A stretch of 48,300 nucleotides of DNA from Faecalicatena fissicatena (GCA_001028025.1 LDAQ01000052.1:1-48300), one strand, 5' to 3'. Counted from the stretch's first letter, positions 1 to 9,215 are shown. Notes: generated by a model not told the origin, from the letters alone. Translations and numbers: made by a program.

Positions 1-36
1 CCCCCTCCATCCGCTCCCGAGACTAAAGCTCGTGAG

Positions 37-1716
37 CTAAATCCCGATTTTTTCTACGACTTCCCCCTGTTTTTTATAGATACTCCCCCCCGGCACATAT
101 CCTCTGACAGATGAAAGCGGATAGATATTGCTATGGCTTCCCACCACAGTTCCCGGATTCAGCACACTGCCGCATCCTACTTCAACTTCATCGCCCAGCA
201 TGGCGCCGAATTTCTTCATTCCCGTCTCAATATTTCCTTCCGGCGTTTTCACCAAAACCAGCTTTTTGTCTGACTTGACATTGGAAGTAATAGACCCCGC
301 TCCCATATGTGATTTATACCCAAGGATAGAATCGCCCACATAGTTGTAGTGAGGTACCTGTACTTTGTTAAACAAAATCACATTCTTTAATTCCGTGGAA
401 TTACCGACTACCGCGCCTTCCCCCACGATGGCATTTCCTCTGATAAACGCGCAGTGTCTGACCTCTGCTTCTTTTCCGATGATAGCCGGCCCGTTAATAT
501 ATGCGGTAGGAGCTACCTTTGCAGATCTGGCGATCCAGATATTCTCACCGCGCTTCTCGTATTCTTTTTCGTCTAAAGTCTTTCCCAGTTCCAGAATGAA
601 GCTGCTGATCTTCGGCAGGACTTCCCACGGATATGTCACGCCGTCAAATATATCGGCAGCAATTGTCTCCTCCAGTGTATAAAGTTCTTTTACGGTTAAT
701 TCTGTCATTCTTTCTTCCTCCTGTTTGTCTGCCGGCTCATAGAATTTCCGATAGCCGGTCTGAAAGTCAACTTCATTTTTTATAGTGCCGTTTGTCAAGA
801 TTGCTTGTAAATTATATGCCGCAATTTCCACAATTGATTCCAGTATCTGCTGCATATGGTACTTGCCGGCCACATGAGGGGTGATCAGCAGGTTCGGTGC
901 ATCCCACAGCGGAGAATCAGGCCCCAGCGGCTCCTGCTCCGTCACATCAATGGCCGCCCCTCCCAGTTTTCCACTGTGCAGGGCATCGCACAGATCCTGG
1001 GATGGGATCAGGCTTCCCCTGCCCACGTTGAGCAGGATCGCGCCGTCTTTCATCTTTTCCAGGCGCTCCCTGCAGAACAGTTTCTCCGTCTCAGGAGTAC
1101 CGGGAAGCGTGCAGGCTACAATATCCGCCCGCTCAAGCAGGGTATCCAGTGCATCCAGCTGATGCAGCTCCTCCAGATAATCCGGTTTTTTGGCCTTATT
1201 TCTGCGGATTCCTATGACGTGGCTGCCCAGAGCATGCATCTTCTGTGCAAACTGGCCGCCAATATCACCAAGGCCTACGACCAGGGTTACGGAATCCGCA
1301 ATGGAATTCACCTTTCCTTCATCCTGCCAGGCATGTGCCCGCATGTTCCTTTCATACAGATGCAGCTTTTTAACCAGCATCAGCACGGCTCCAAGCATAT
1401 ATTCCGAAATTGCCAGCCCATAGGCACCTGTGGCATTCGCCAGTTTTGCCCCGGGCGGCATAATCCCCGGCACAATATAAGGAGATGCCCCCGCGCTGTC
1501 CAGCTGCATTAACTTCAGATCTGCAGCATTTCTGAGAAACTCTGGTTCCACGTTTCCCAGTATAATATCTGCTTTCTCTGCCATATCCTGTTTTACATCT
1601 TTCTGTGCCTTGTATACAAAGTGTGAACCGCCGCTGCCCAGCACCCGGGCGGCAGCGTCTTCCAGATATTTTTTATGCTGCGGCTCAACCGGAATTGTGA
1701 CCAATATCTCCTCCAT
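37..1716 (-). CDS. D-2-hydroxyacid dehydrogenase fused to a left-handed beta-helix (nucleotidylyltransferase-like) domain
   Basis: Residues 1 to about 325 form an NAD(P)-dependent D-2-hydroxyacid dehydrogenase: dinucleotide motif GLGDIGG near 148-154, catalytic Arg in NVGRGS (about 233), Glu in EQEPL (262) and His in TPHVAG (281). The domain ends in NEVDFQTGYR, a usual end for these proteins. From Met337 a second protein follows, with hexapeptide (left-handed beta-helix) repeats such as NGPAIIGKEAEV and GNAIVGEGAVVG, resembling the C-terminal part of bacterial sugar-1-phosphate nucleotidylyltransferases. It lacks the Rossmann-like transferase domain, so transferase activity is not expected. 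I chose ATG 1716 because AGGAGG sits 6 bases upstream; the in-frame GTG at 1731 would overlap that site. The substrates of both halves are unknown. The join is odd because a full ribosome site and ATG persist inside the gene, so it may be a recent fusion or a lost stop codon. Confidence 0.85.
   Translation of the reverse strand: MEEILVTIPVEPQHKKYLEDAAARVLGSGGSHFVYKAQKDVKQDMAEKADIILGNVEPEFLRNAADLKLMQLDSAGASPYIVPGIMPPGAKLANATGAYGLAISEYMLGAVLMLVKKLHLYERNMRAHAWQDEGKVNSIADSVTLVVGLGDIGGQFAQKMHALGSHVIGIRRNKAKKPDYLEELHQLDALDTLLERADIVACTLPGTPETEKLFCRERLEKMKDGAILLNVGRGSLIPSQDLCDALHSGKLGGAAIDVTEQEPLGPDSPLWDAPNLLITPHVAGKYHMQQILESIVEIAAYNLQAILTNGTIKNEVDFQTGYRKFYEPADKQEEERMTELTVKELYTLEETIAADIFDGVTYPWEVLPKISSFILELGKTLDEKEYEKRGENIWIARSAKVAPTAYINGPAIIGKEAEVRHCAFIRGNAIVGEGAVVGNSTELKNVILFNKVQVPHYNYVGDSILGYKSHMGAGSITSNVKSDKKLVLVKTPEGNIETGMKKFGAMLGDEVEVGCGSVLNPGTVVGSHSNIYPLSSVRGYVPGGSIYKKQGEVVEKIGI
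706..722 (-). promoter_or_regulatory. Internal ribosome binding site and ATG at the fusion joint
   Basis: AGGAGG (717-722) lies 8 bases before an in-frame ATG (706-708) at the exact start of the beta-helix half (MTELTVKELY). This is as good as the sites before true genes here. It suggests the second half can also be made as a separate protein of about 223 residues. Confidence 0.6.
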
Positions 1717-1837
1717 GCGCTTCCTCCTCACTGCAAAAATATGGTTGATCGTTCAAGTTCGCTCTTCATCTGAACATTTCTTTCGAGTATACATTTTTTC
1801 AAATTGACCGGTAATGGTTCCTGTTAAGCAAAACGCT

Positions 1838-1860
1838 CGGACAGGGGAATGACTTGTCCG
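1838..1860 (-). terminator. Probable intrinsic terminator after topB
   Basis: CGGACA and TGTCCG form a stem 33 bases past the topB stop, followed on the minus strand by AGCGTTTTGC. The U-tract is short, so strength is uncertain. Confidence 0.45.
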
Positions 1861-1892
1861 TCATAATCTGACTCAGCACTGACAGCACAGGA

Positions 1893-3959
1893 TTACTTTT
1901 TGTTCTTGGTTTCCTTATAGAATCCGGCCGCACGGTCGTAGCAGCTGCGCAGCTGATACTGGTTGTTCAGCCCTTTCACTCCATTGGTCCTGCTAACGAT
2001 AAAATGATCCAGCTTCTTCATGTACTCATCCGGCGTAATATCGCCATCAGCCACATAAGTCAGCCCCTTTTCCCAGCTGGCGGTCAGTTCGGGATTCAGC
2101 AGCGACTTAATGGAATTCTCGACTACGTCGAAAACCATCTCTCCCTGAAGCGTAGGGGTAATAATCTGGGTCTTTTTATTTAGTCCCAAATACTCAATGT
2201 GTATCAGTTTTTTCAGGATTTCTGCCCGTGTTGCACTGGTTCCGATACCGCTTCCTTTGATCTGTGCACGGAGTTCCTCATCTTCGATGAGCTGGCCGGC
2301 ATTTTCCATCGCCAGAATGATGGAACCGGAATTGAACCGTTTCGGCGGAGATGTCTCTCCTTCTTTGATATCCAGTGCCTTCACCGGGAGAACAGCGCCC
2401 TTCTTCAGCCCCTGTATCACCTGGAAGAAACTGGTGTCCAGATCCTGGTCTCCACTGTTTTCACCGCTGTCGCTGCCTTCACCGGTTTCTCCGGCGTCTG
2501 CGTTGTTATCTTTTCCCTGGACGGAAGTGTTCTTCTTTGTCTGCGGCACCCCCGTCACCTTCAGGTAGCCTTCCTCAGCCAGCACCTTAAAGCTAGAGAA
2601 AAAGCTTTCTTCTTTTATCTTCGTTGTGATTGCCACTTTCTGATACACTGCCGGCGGATAAAAGATACTTAAAAATCTTCTCACGATGCATTCATACACC
2701 CTTGAGGCCGTCGGGGAAACGGAATTAAGCGCCCCCAGCCCCTGGCCGGTCGGTATAATCGCGTAATGGTCCGTGATCTGTTTATCGTTTACATACCTTG
2801 TCTTTGCCAGGCCCTTGTGGCTGCCAAAGCCAAGGATATCCTGAAGATAAGGCGCAGCTGCCGGGTACTTGGAAAGTCCGTTCAGATTCCTGCTGATTTC
2901 CTTTGCCACGGCTGTGGACAATACCCTGGCATCTGTTCTAGGATATGTGACCAGCTTCTTCTCGTACAGCTCCTGCACGATCCGGAGCGTCTCGTCAGGG
3001 CTGATCTTGAATCTTCTGGAACAGTCATTCTGGAGCTCAGCCAGATTGTAGAGCAGCGGTGGATTCTTTTTTTCTTTTTTCTTTTCTATCGCTGAAATCT
3101 GGCATGTCACAGGTTCAGGTTCCTTCAGATAATCCACCAGCTCCTCTGCCTTTTCCCTCTTTTTAAAACCATTCTCTTTGTACAAGTCAAACGATTCAAA
3201 ATAGCGGGAGCCTTTGACGGCCCGCCACTCGCCTTCGAAGTTCTGTCCCTCGGCCTCAATTGTGCTCAGGACACGGTAGAAAGGTGTCTTAACAAAATCC
3301 CGGATTTCCCGTTCTCTGCGGACGATCATCCCCAGTACACAGGTCATAACGCGCCCCACCGATATTACGGCATATTTTGTGTGGAGATAATTGGATATGC
3401 TGTTTCCATATTTCAGAGTCAGAAGACGGGAAAAATTGATTCCCATCAGATAATCTTCCTTGGCCCTTAAATAAGCAGAGGCGCTGAGATTATCATATTC
3501 CGATAAATCTTTCGCCTCTCTGATCCCCCGCAAAATCTCTTCTTCCGTCTGGGAATCGATCCATACTCTCCGTCTCTTCTTCCCCTCAACATGCGCTTCC
3601 TGTTCGACCAGCCGGTATATATATTCCCCTTCCCGCCCGGAGTCAGTACACACATAAATAGTGTCTACATCTTCTCTTGTAAGCAGTCCGCTCACAATCT
3701 GAAACTGCTTGGCCACGGAAGGAATGACTTCATACTTAAAATTTTCCGGAATAAAAGGAATCGTATTCAGGCTCCAGCGCTTCAGCGCGGGGTCATATTC
3801 CTCCGGATAGCTCATCGTGACCAGATGTCCGACACACCAGGTTACGATCGCTTCATCCGATTCCAGATAACCGTCTTTTCGTCTTGTATTCAATTTTAAT
3901 GCCTTTGCGAATTCCTGGGCCACACTTGGCTTCTCCGCTATGTATACTGATTTCCCCAT
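1893..3959 (-). CDS. topB: DNA topoisomerase III (type IA)
   Basis: Type IA topoisomerase that cuts and passes single DNA strands, used in decatenation and in resolving recombination intermediates. The TOPRIM domain is at the N-terminus, with Glu9 in VYIAEKPSVAQ and the metal motif DSGREGE at about 106-112. The active-site tyrosine is Tyr339 in LVTYPRTDARV. Length (689 codons with stop) is normal for TopB. The conserved strand after the TOPRIM domain reads SVGRVMTCVLG where most relatives have RVQTP. Residues about 500-535 form an acidic, Ser/Asn/Gly-rich linker, and there is no C-terminal zinc finger. It lies 98 bases after galM on the same strand, with a probable terminator between them. 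Confidence 0.95.
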   Translation of the reverse strand: MGKSVYIAEKPSVAQEFAKALKLNTRRKDGYLESDEAIVTWCVGHLVTMSYPEEYDPALKRWSLNTIPFIPENFKYEVIPSVAKQFQIVSGLLTREDVDTIYVCTDSGREGEYIYRLVEQEAHVEGKKRRRVWIDSQTEEEILRGIREAKDLSEYDNLSASAYLRAKEDYLMGINFSRLLTLKYGNSISNYLHTKYAVISVGRVMTCVLGMIVRREREIRDFVKTPFYRVLSTIEAEGQNFEGEWRAVKGSRYFESFDLYKENGFKKREKAEELVDYLKEPEPVTCQISAIEKKKEKKNPPLLYNLAELQNDCSRRFKISPDETLRIVQELYEKKLVTYPRTDARVLSTAVAKEISRNLNGLSKYPAAAPYLQDILGFGSHKGLAKTRYVNDKQITDHYAIIPTGQGLGALNSVSPTASRVYECIVRRFLSIFYPPAVYQKVAITTKIKEESFFSSFKVLAEEGYLKVTGVPQTKKNTSVQGKDNNADAGETGEGSDSGENSGDQDLDTSFFQVIQGLKKGAVLPVKALDIKEGETSPPKRFNSGSIILAMENAGQLIEDEELRAQIKGSGIGTSATRAEILKKLIHIEYLGLNKKTQIITPTLQGEMVFDVVENSIKSLLNPELTASWEKGLTYVADGDITPDEYMKKLDHFIVSRTNGVKGLNNQYQLRSCYDRAAGFYKETKNKK

Positions 3960-4001
3960 AAATACTTATACTGCCTGCTTTTCTTTTTATTCTCCCAAAA
4001 A

Positions 4002-4039
4002 CGGCACAGCAAAATCAGAATTTCATGACTCTGCTGCCG
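4002..4039 (-). terminator. Probable intrinsic terminator after galM
   Basis: On the minus strand a stem CGGCAGCA/TGCTGTGCCG encloses a smaller CAGA/TCTG stem and runs into GTTTTTGGG. It lies about 20 bases after the galM stop and would separate galM from topB. Confidence 0.5.
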
Positions 4040-4057
4040 CCTGTGGAGTGAAATACT

Positions 4058-5104
4058 TTACCTTACTGTAAAATGGTATGCTGTAACTGTGGAGTATGTC
4101 TCTCCCGTCCTGCATACCGGGCTTTCAAAGTTATCGTGATGTACAGCATCCGGAAAATACTGGGTCTCGAAGCAGACTGCTGCCCTTTTTTCATACACTG
4201 CCTGATTCTTTCCCGGTTCCCGGTCCAGAAAGTTTCCTGTATATACCTGCACACCGGGCAGGTCTGTCCAGACTTCCATTACAATGCCGCTCTCATCACC
4301 GGCCGCCTCAGCTACTTTAGCAAATTTTCCATTATTTTTCAATACCCAGTTGTGGTCATACCCCTGTCCCAACTGTGTAGCTTCATAATCTGAATCGATC
4401 TCAGCGCCGATTGTTTTTGGCTCTCTGAAATCCATAGGAGTCCCGGTCACATCCGTTAATTCTCCTGTAGGAATAGACTCTGCATCCGCTCTTGTGAAAT
4501 AATCTGCATCCAGTATTATCCGATGCTTTAATATACTGCCGCTGTCATGGCCGTTCAGATTGAAATAACTGTGGTTGGTCATATTAATGACCGTATCCTG
4601 GTCCGGAACTGCATGGTACTTCATGCGCAGAGTGTTGTCTTCTGTCAGTTCATACGCCACTCTCATATCAAGCGCTCCCGGATATCCCTGGTCGCCGTCC
4701 GGGCTGTGGAGAATAAAGGTAATACTGTCTTCTGTTTTTTCTTCCACATTCCAGAAACGTTTATTATAGTAATCCGTACCGCTGTGCAGATTATTGCCAT
4801 TGTCGTTCTTCTCAAGCATATAGGTGATTCCATTCAGTTCAATAGATGCTCCGCCGATTCTGTTTGCATTTCTGCCGACCGGTGCGCCAAAAGATGCTCC
4901 TCCTGCCTCGTAACCGGCAGCATCATCATATCCGAGCACCACATCCACCGGACTGCCATTCTGGTCCGGCACCATCAGCTCCACAAGCGCTGCGCCGTAA
5001 TCTGTCACGGACACAACCATACCCCTGTCGTTTTTCATGGTGTACAAAACCGCCATCCTGCCGTCCTCTGTTGTTCCAAATTCCTTTTCTGTTAATGTTC
5101 CCAT
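4058..5104 (-). CDS. galM: Aldose 1-epimerase (mutarotase)
   Basis: Interconverts alpha and beta anomers of sugars such as galactose and glucose in the cytoplasm. The galactose-mutarotase fold is evident: GRNANRIGG near 77-85, NNLHSG with His107, the catalytic acid His178 in TNHSYFNLNG, and the catalytic base Glu313 in FETQYFPDA. Length is typical at 348 residues. The start has GGAGG nine bases upstream. It begins 18 bases after the ppk stop, so it is probably co-transcribed with ppk even though the functions are not obviously linked. No galK or galT is nearby. Confidence 0.95.
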   Translation of the reverse strand: MGTLTEKEFGTTEDGRMAVLYTMKNDRGMVVSVTDYGAALVELMVPDQNGSPVDVVLGYDDAAGYEAGGASFGAPVGRNANRIGGASIELNGITYMLEKNDNGNNLHSGTDYYNKRFWNVEEKTEDSITFILHSPDGDQGYPGALDMRVAYELTEDNTLRMKYHAVPDQDTVINMTNHSYFNLNGHDSGSILKHRIILDADYFTRADAESIPTGELTDVTGTPMDFREPKTIGAEIDSDYEATQLGQGYDHNWVLKNNGKFAKVAEAAGDESGIVMEVWTDLPGVQVYTGNFLDREPGKNQAVYEKRAAVCFETQYFPDAVHHDNFESPVCRTGETYSTVTAYHFTVR

Positions 5105-5122
5105 CTCTTGTTTCCTCCGTTC

Positions 5123-7225
5123 TCAGCGAAATAAACTTCTCAGCCGTCTCAGGAATGACGGCTTTTCTGCCGGTTTTTCCTGACGCTTTGCAAGCAGTGC
5201 CTCTTTCATAAATACTTCCTGGGCGCTCATTCTTTTTTCCGTCTGCTCTTTCTTTTTATATGTGCCGTCACTTTGCATCACCCTTGCTTTTACATTGTCA
5301 GCCAGCATGATATTAAGCCCGCGGACCAGGCGTCTCCTGATGGCCTCGTCATAAATAGGGCAGGCAACCTCCACACGCTTTTCCGTATTGCGGGTCATCA
5401 TATCCGCAGAACCGATATATACCTTCTGATCTGAACCGCTGCCAAACACAAATACGCGGGGATGTTCCAGATATCTTCCGACGATGCTCGTCACAGTCAG
5501 ATTCTCCGTCTCCCCCGGAATCCCCGGAAGGATACAGCAGATCCCCCGCACGAGCAGGTCGACCTTAACCCCGGCCCTGGAGGCTTCCGCCACCTTGTTT
5601 ATAAAATCCATATCCGTAACAGAATTCATTTTCATAATGATTCTGCCATCGGCTCCTTTTTTAATCTCCTCGTCCATAAGCATCAGCACCTTCGGCTTTA
5701 AGCTGGTAGGGGATACGATCAGATGCTGGTAAGCGCCATCCAGATTACCAATGGACATGTTTTTGAAGAATACCACCGCGTCCTCCCCGATCGCCTGGCT
5801 GGCGGTCATCAGAGTGAAGTCAGTATACATCTTTGCTGTCTTCTCATTGTAATTTCCGGTTCCGATCTGGGTAATATATTTGATCTCATTCTTATTCCTG
5901 TATGTAATCAGGCAAATCTTAGAATGAACCTTATATCCCTCAAAACCGTAGATTACACGGCATCCGGCTTCCTCCATACGCTCGGACCAGTCAATGTTAT
6001 TCTGCTCATCAAATCTCGCCCTGAGCTCAATCAGGGCGGTTACCTCTTTTCCGTTCTCGGCTGCAGCACACAGATATTCTACAAGGCGGGTTTTTTTAGC
6101 CAGGCGGTAGATCGTGATCTTAATCGTCATAACATTCGGATCCACTGACGCTTCTTTGATCATCTGAAGAAACGGCTCCATAGATTCATACGGGAAGGAA
6201 AGCAGAATATCCTTCTTCTTCACCTGTGCCAGCACACTGCCCTCCCCTACAGACGGGGACGGCTGCGGTGAAAACGGCTCATCAATCAGTGAGCGTTTCA
6301 TAGAAACAGGGACTTTTTCCGCAATTGCGAACATATAGTCCAGTTTCATCGGCATCTTTGTACGGAATATGCAGGCTGGTTCTATATTAAACTTATCGCA
6401 GAAATACTTCTCCATCTCTTTGGTCAGAGGGTTGGCCGCTTCCAAACGCACAACCGCCATACGCTTTCTCTTGTGCAGAGTTTCCTTCATAATAAACCGA
6501 AAATCTTCATTATCTGCAAAGGCCTCATCATCCGGGGAAATGTCTGCATTGCGCGTTACGCAGAGATAGTTCCTCTCCAATACCTGATACTGTTCAAATA
6601 CGATTTCCAGATATTCCATGATTACCTTCTCCATCCGGATATATCTGATATCATGCCCGGGGAGATAAAGGATATCGGATATGAACTGCGGCACGGGCAC
6701 AATCCCCATCATGTTTTTATTCTCAAACTTCAGGTCTGCCACCACATAAATTTCCTTGTTCAGCAAATGAGGAAACGGATGGTTTGCATCCACAATCTGG
6801 GGGGAAAGAACGGGAAGCACCTGTTCTTTAAAATATTTTTTCACGTACTTTTTTTCCTGCGGATCCAGTTCTTTAAAGTCCAGTCCGCACACGCCATACG
6901 GGTGAAGCTGTTTTTTTATGTCCGCATAGGTCTTATCCCGCTCCTTATACAGAGGGGCCACTGCCTCATAAATCGCATCCAGCTGTTCCTGCGGCGTCAG
7001 GCCGGATTTGCTGTCCACAGTTTTATTATCAACAGAAGCCAAATCATAAAGGCTTCCGACACGAATCATAAAAAATTCATCCAGATTGCTCGTAAATATT
7101 GCGACAAACTTCATGCGCTCCAGAAGCGGCACGCTCTCGTCCCGTGCCTCCTCCAGTACCCTCTGATTAAAACGCAGCCAGGACAGCTCTCTGTTTTGTG
7201 TATAGTCTAATGTCTTTCTGATCAT
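5123..7225 (-). CDS. ppk1: Polyphosphate kinase 1
   Basis: Makes inorganic polyphosphate from ATP, reversibly. The N-terminal domain starts with NRELSWLRFNQRVLEEA. The autophosphorylated histidine is His434 in YKVHSKICLI, followed by IGTGNYNEKTAKMYTDF, and the C-terminal phospholipase-D-like half contains FGSGSDQKVYIGSADMMTRN. Length (700) is standard. The C-terminus carries a basic, Lys/Glu-rich tail from about 665. Start ATG follows GAGGAAAAGAGT. A row of PhoP-type boxes about 230 bases upstream suggests induction by phosphate starvation, a known pattern for polyphosphate genes. galM follows closely. Confidence 0.96.
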   Translation of the reverse strand: MIRKTLDYTQNRELSWLRFNQRVLEEARDESVPLLERMKFVAIFTSNLDEFFMIRVGSLYDLASVDNKTVDSKSGLTPQEQLDAIYEAVAPLYKERDKTYADIKKQLHPYGVCGLDFKELDPQEKKYVKKYFKEQVLPVLSPQIVDANHPFPHLLNKEIYVVADLKFENKNMMGIVPVPQFISDILYLPGHDIRYIRMEKVIMEYLEIVFEQYQVLERNYLCVTRNADISPDDEAFADNEDFRFIMKETLHKRKRMAVVRLEAANPLTKEMEKYFCDKFNIEPACIFRTKMPMKLDYMFAIAEKVPVSMKRSLIDEPFSPQPSPSVGEGSVLAQVKKKDILLSFPYESMEPFLQMIKEASVDPNVMTIKITIYRLAKKTRLVEYLCAAAENGKEVTALIELRARFDEQNNIDWSERMEEAGCRVIYGFEGYKVHSKICLITYRNKNEIKYITQIGTGNYNEKTAKMYTDFTLMTASQAIGEDAVVFFKNMSIGNLDGAYQHLIVSPTSLKPKVLMLMDEEIKKGADGRIIMKMNSVTDMDFINKVAEASRAGVKVDLLVRGICCILPGIPGETENLTVTSIVGRYLEHPRVFVFGSGSDQKVYIGSADMMTRNTEKRVEVACPIYDEAIRRRLVRGLNIMLADNVKARVMQSDGTYKKKEQTEKRMSAQEVFMKEALLAKRQEKPAEKPSFLRRLRSLFR

Positions 7226-7251
7226 ACTCTTTTCCTCATCTTTCTCAGTAA

Positions 7252-7320
7252 TATACCTTATTCCGCAGTTTACTGCGGAGCCGCCCCCAGGGCATGTATT
7301 ACGGGGTGCCCTTGGGTATA
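7252..7320. repeat. Small palindromic intergenic repeat, copy 1
   Basis: Begins TATACCTTATTC and ends GGGTATA, so the ends are inverted repeats. Inside are a CGCAG..CTGCG stem and GGGCAT..GTGCCC. Related copies lie at 8077, 8144 and 32720. This copy falls in the ppk1 5' leader. Confidence 0.75.
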
Positions 7321-7454
7321 CTTAATGGCACAGGACAGCTGCACCTTGGGATTGTGCAGTCTGCCGGATTCCGATACGGAATCTGCTTTCAGATAAAGTA
7401 CCTGAAATCCCATGATTACTTTAGCATGTCATGAGGCTCCCTTCTATCCTGTTT

Positions 7455-7482
7455 TTATAAATAAATGTTAAATTCCTGTTAA
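7455..7482 (-). promoter_or_regulatory. Three PhoP-type boxes upstream of ppk1
   Basis: Read on the minus strand: TTAACA (7477-7482), TTAACA (7466-7471) and TTATAA (7455-7460), each 11 bases apart. This matches the Bacillus PhoP pattern of TTAACA-like direct repeats with 5-base spacers on one DNA face. I see no strong -10 beyond the last box. Confidence 0.55.
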
Positions 7483-7619
7483 GACCGCATGCCTGCCGCC
7501 AGGAATGTTCTGCGACATTCTCCAGCCTCCCGCCGGAGGTTCTGGAGTGCCTTGTATTGCACTTCTGTTTTTCAACTGCATCCTAAAATGCCAGTAAGTT
7601 GTCTGTCTTCAACTGCCCG

Positions 7620-8024
7620 TCAGCCTTCTATAATCTTCACAAAAAACGTACGGTTTCTCGGGCCGTCATATTCACAAAAATACAGATCCTGCCAGATTCC
7701 AAGCAGTATCTCCCCGTCATTCAATATCAATGTCTGGGAAGCCCCTGTCACAGTGGTCTTCATGTGTGCGTGAGAATTGCCTTCCGCATGGCGGTAAAAG
7801 GGCGCCTCCAGAGGAAAGGCTTCCTCAAACCCGGCAAGCATGTCATGCACTACATCCGGATCAGCATTTTCATTGATTGTAAATCCGGCTGTCGTGTGGG
7901 GCGAATATATAACTATAATTCCGTCCCTGACTCCGCTCTTAACCACATCTTCCCTCACCATATTGGTCACCTTTGTCATCTGCTGTGCATTCTTTGTAGA
8001 AATGTGATGTTCAAACAAATTCAT
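7620..8024 (-). CDS. yjbQ: YjbQ/UPF0047 family protein (secondary thiamine-phosphate synthase type)
   Basis: A small single-domain protein of 134 residues with all family hallmarks: HTTAG at 43-47, GNSHAHMK at 82-89, and WQDLYFCEYDGPRNR near 111-125. The histidine cluster is thought to bind metal. Members can weakly replace thiamine-phosphate synthase in E. coli, but the natural role is unsettled. AAAGGAGG stands 7 bases before the ATG. It is flanked by hairpin repeats on both sides and shows no operon partner. Confidence 0.92.
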   Translation of the reverse strand: MNLFEHHISTKNAQQMTKVTNMVREDVVKSGVRDGIIVIYSPHTTAGFTINENADPDVVHDMLAGFEEAFPLEAPFYRHAEGNSHAHMKTTVTGASQTLILNDGEILLGIWQDLYFCEYDGPRNRTFFVKIIEG

Positions 8025-8076
8025 ATCCTGGCCTCCTTTATGAAATTCACTTCATACCCGGGGCATCTATTAAATC

Positions 8077-8149
8077 ATACCTTATTCTGCAGCTGTGCTG
8101 CAGATCCGCCCGTATGGGCATGAGTTACGGGGTGCCCTTTGGGTATACC
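8077..8149. repeat. Small palindromic intergenic repeat, copy 2
   Basis: Same family as 7252. Contains CTGCAGCTGTGCTGCAG, which folds on itself, and GGGCAT..GTGCCC, ending GGGTATACC. It shares its last six bases with the next copy. Confidence 0.85.
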
Positions 8150-8216
8150 TTATTCTGCAGCTGTGCTGCAGATCCGCCCGAAGGGCATGAATTACGGTGT
8201 GCCCTTTGGGTATACC
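8144..8216. repeat. Small palindromic intergenic repeat, copy 3 (tandem)
   Basis: Near-identical to copy 2 and head-to-tail with it at a 68-base period, sharing the TATACC boundary. The two differ mainly at the CCCGTATGGG versus CCCGAAGGG hairpin loop. A further partial palindrome (GCAGCATAGCTGC) follows to 8245. Confidence 0.85.
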
Positions 8217-8266
8217 CTGCGGGCAGGTGTGCAGCATAGCTGCAGAAACATATGATCCTGTTGCAT

Positions 8267-9124
8267 CTATCTTGTAAGATAATCCATCAGCCTGTCGTAT
8301 TCCTTTTCCATCAGCTCATATCCATGATCATAAAACGCTGTCAGAGTCTCCTTGTTCCGCTCCATTCTGGCCACAGGCTTTACAAGCGGGCGCAGCACAA
8401 AGATCCTGCCCTGGCGTTCCAGTGTCTCCAGATGGTTCATGGTACGATTATAATAAAAACTTCTGGTCAGTACCGCCTTGACCAGATTCGGATAGGATCT
8501 GTAGGCCCTGCGGTAGACCTCCACCATGCCGGGAGATAGTTTCTTTTTTCTGTATCCCGCATTCCTTGTCAGAATTACCACCACCTTGTCATTGCCCAGC
8601 TCCATCGCATGTTTCAACGGCACGCTGTCTGCAAGGCCTCCGTCCAGATAAGGGACCTCTTCTATATTGACAATCGGCGTCACAAGAGGCATGCTTGAAG
8701 ATGCACGGCATATCTTCATAAGCCTCTCTTTTTCACTCTTCTCCTTAAAATATTCTGCTTTTCCGGTCAGGCAGTTGGTTGCCACAAGCTCGCATTCTAT
8801 CTCCGACTGAAAAAAAGTCTCATAATCAAAAGGATATATCTGATTCGGGAAAATGTCGAATATCAAATCCATATTCATCAGGCTCCGCTCTTTTACAAAC
8901 TTCCGGAAACCATAATAATAACTGCCGCTTTTATCTGTAGGTATCATGCAGTCCCTTGTCCTGCCCGGCTGTCTGGAAACATAGTCCACTGCATTGCACG
9001 CCCCGGCCGAAACTCCGATGACATGTGACATATACAGTTCCCGTTCCATCAGATAATCCAGAACCCCTGATGAAAATACACCACGTGTTGCTCCGCCTTC
9101 CAAAACTAATGTTGCTTTCTGCAT
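8267..9124 (-). CDS. Patatin-like phospholipase family protein
   Basis: Predicted cytoplasmic serine lipase or esterase with a Ser-Asp dyad. The oxyanion loop is LEGGATRGVFSSG (8-20), the nucleophile Ser39 lies in GVSAG, and the catalytic Asp161 in PYLDGGLADSVPL. There is no signal peptide. Length of 285 fits the bacterial RssA/YlbK-like group, many of which carry a C-terminal region of unknown role as here. AGGAGA stands 5 bases before the ATG. The gene is divergent from the ABC-F gene, and the true lipid substrate is unknown. Confidence 0.92.
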   Translation of the reverse strand: MQKATLVLEGGATRGVFSSGVLDYLMERELYMSHVIGVSAGACNAVDYVSRQPGRTRDCMIPTDKSGSYYYGFRKFVKERSLMNMDLIFDIFPNQIYPFDYETFFQSEIECELVATNCLTGKAEYFKEKSEKERLMKICRASSSMPLVTPIVNIEEVPYLDGGLADSVPLKHAMELGNDKVVVILTRNAGYRKKKLSPGMVEVYRRAYRSYPNLVKAVLTRSFYYNRTMNHLETLERQGRIFVLRPLVKPVARMERNKETLTAFYDHGYELMEKEYDRLMDYLTR

Positions 9125-9215
9125 AAATTCTCCTCGCTTTCTTTACTCATTATATAACGATTTCGTCTATTCGAAAACTACAAACTTTTAATTTTCGTGA
9201 AAACCAACGGAAACC

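Larger units (their letters stand above)
7226..7619. other. 394-base intergenic region between ppk1 and yjbQ
   Basis: No credible gene. It holds, from the ppk side, one copy of the hairpin repeat family (7252-7320) and the PhoP-type boxes (7455-7482). The rest shows no feature I can name. Confidence 0.6.
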
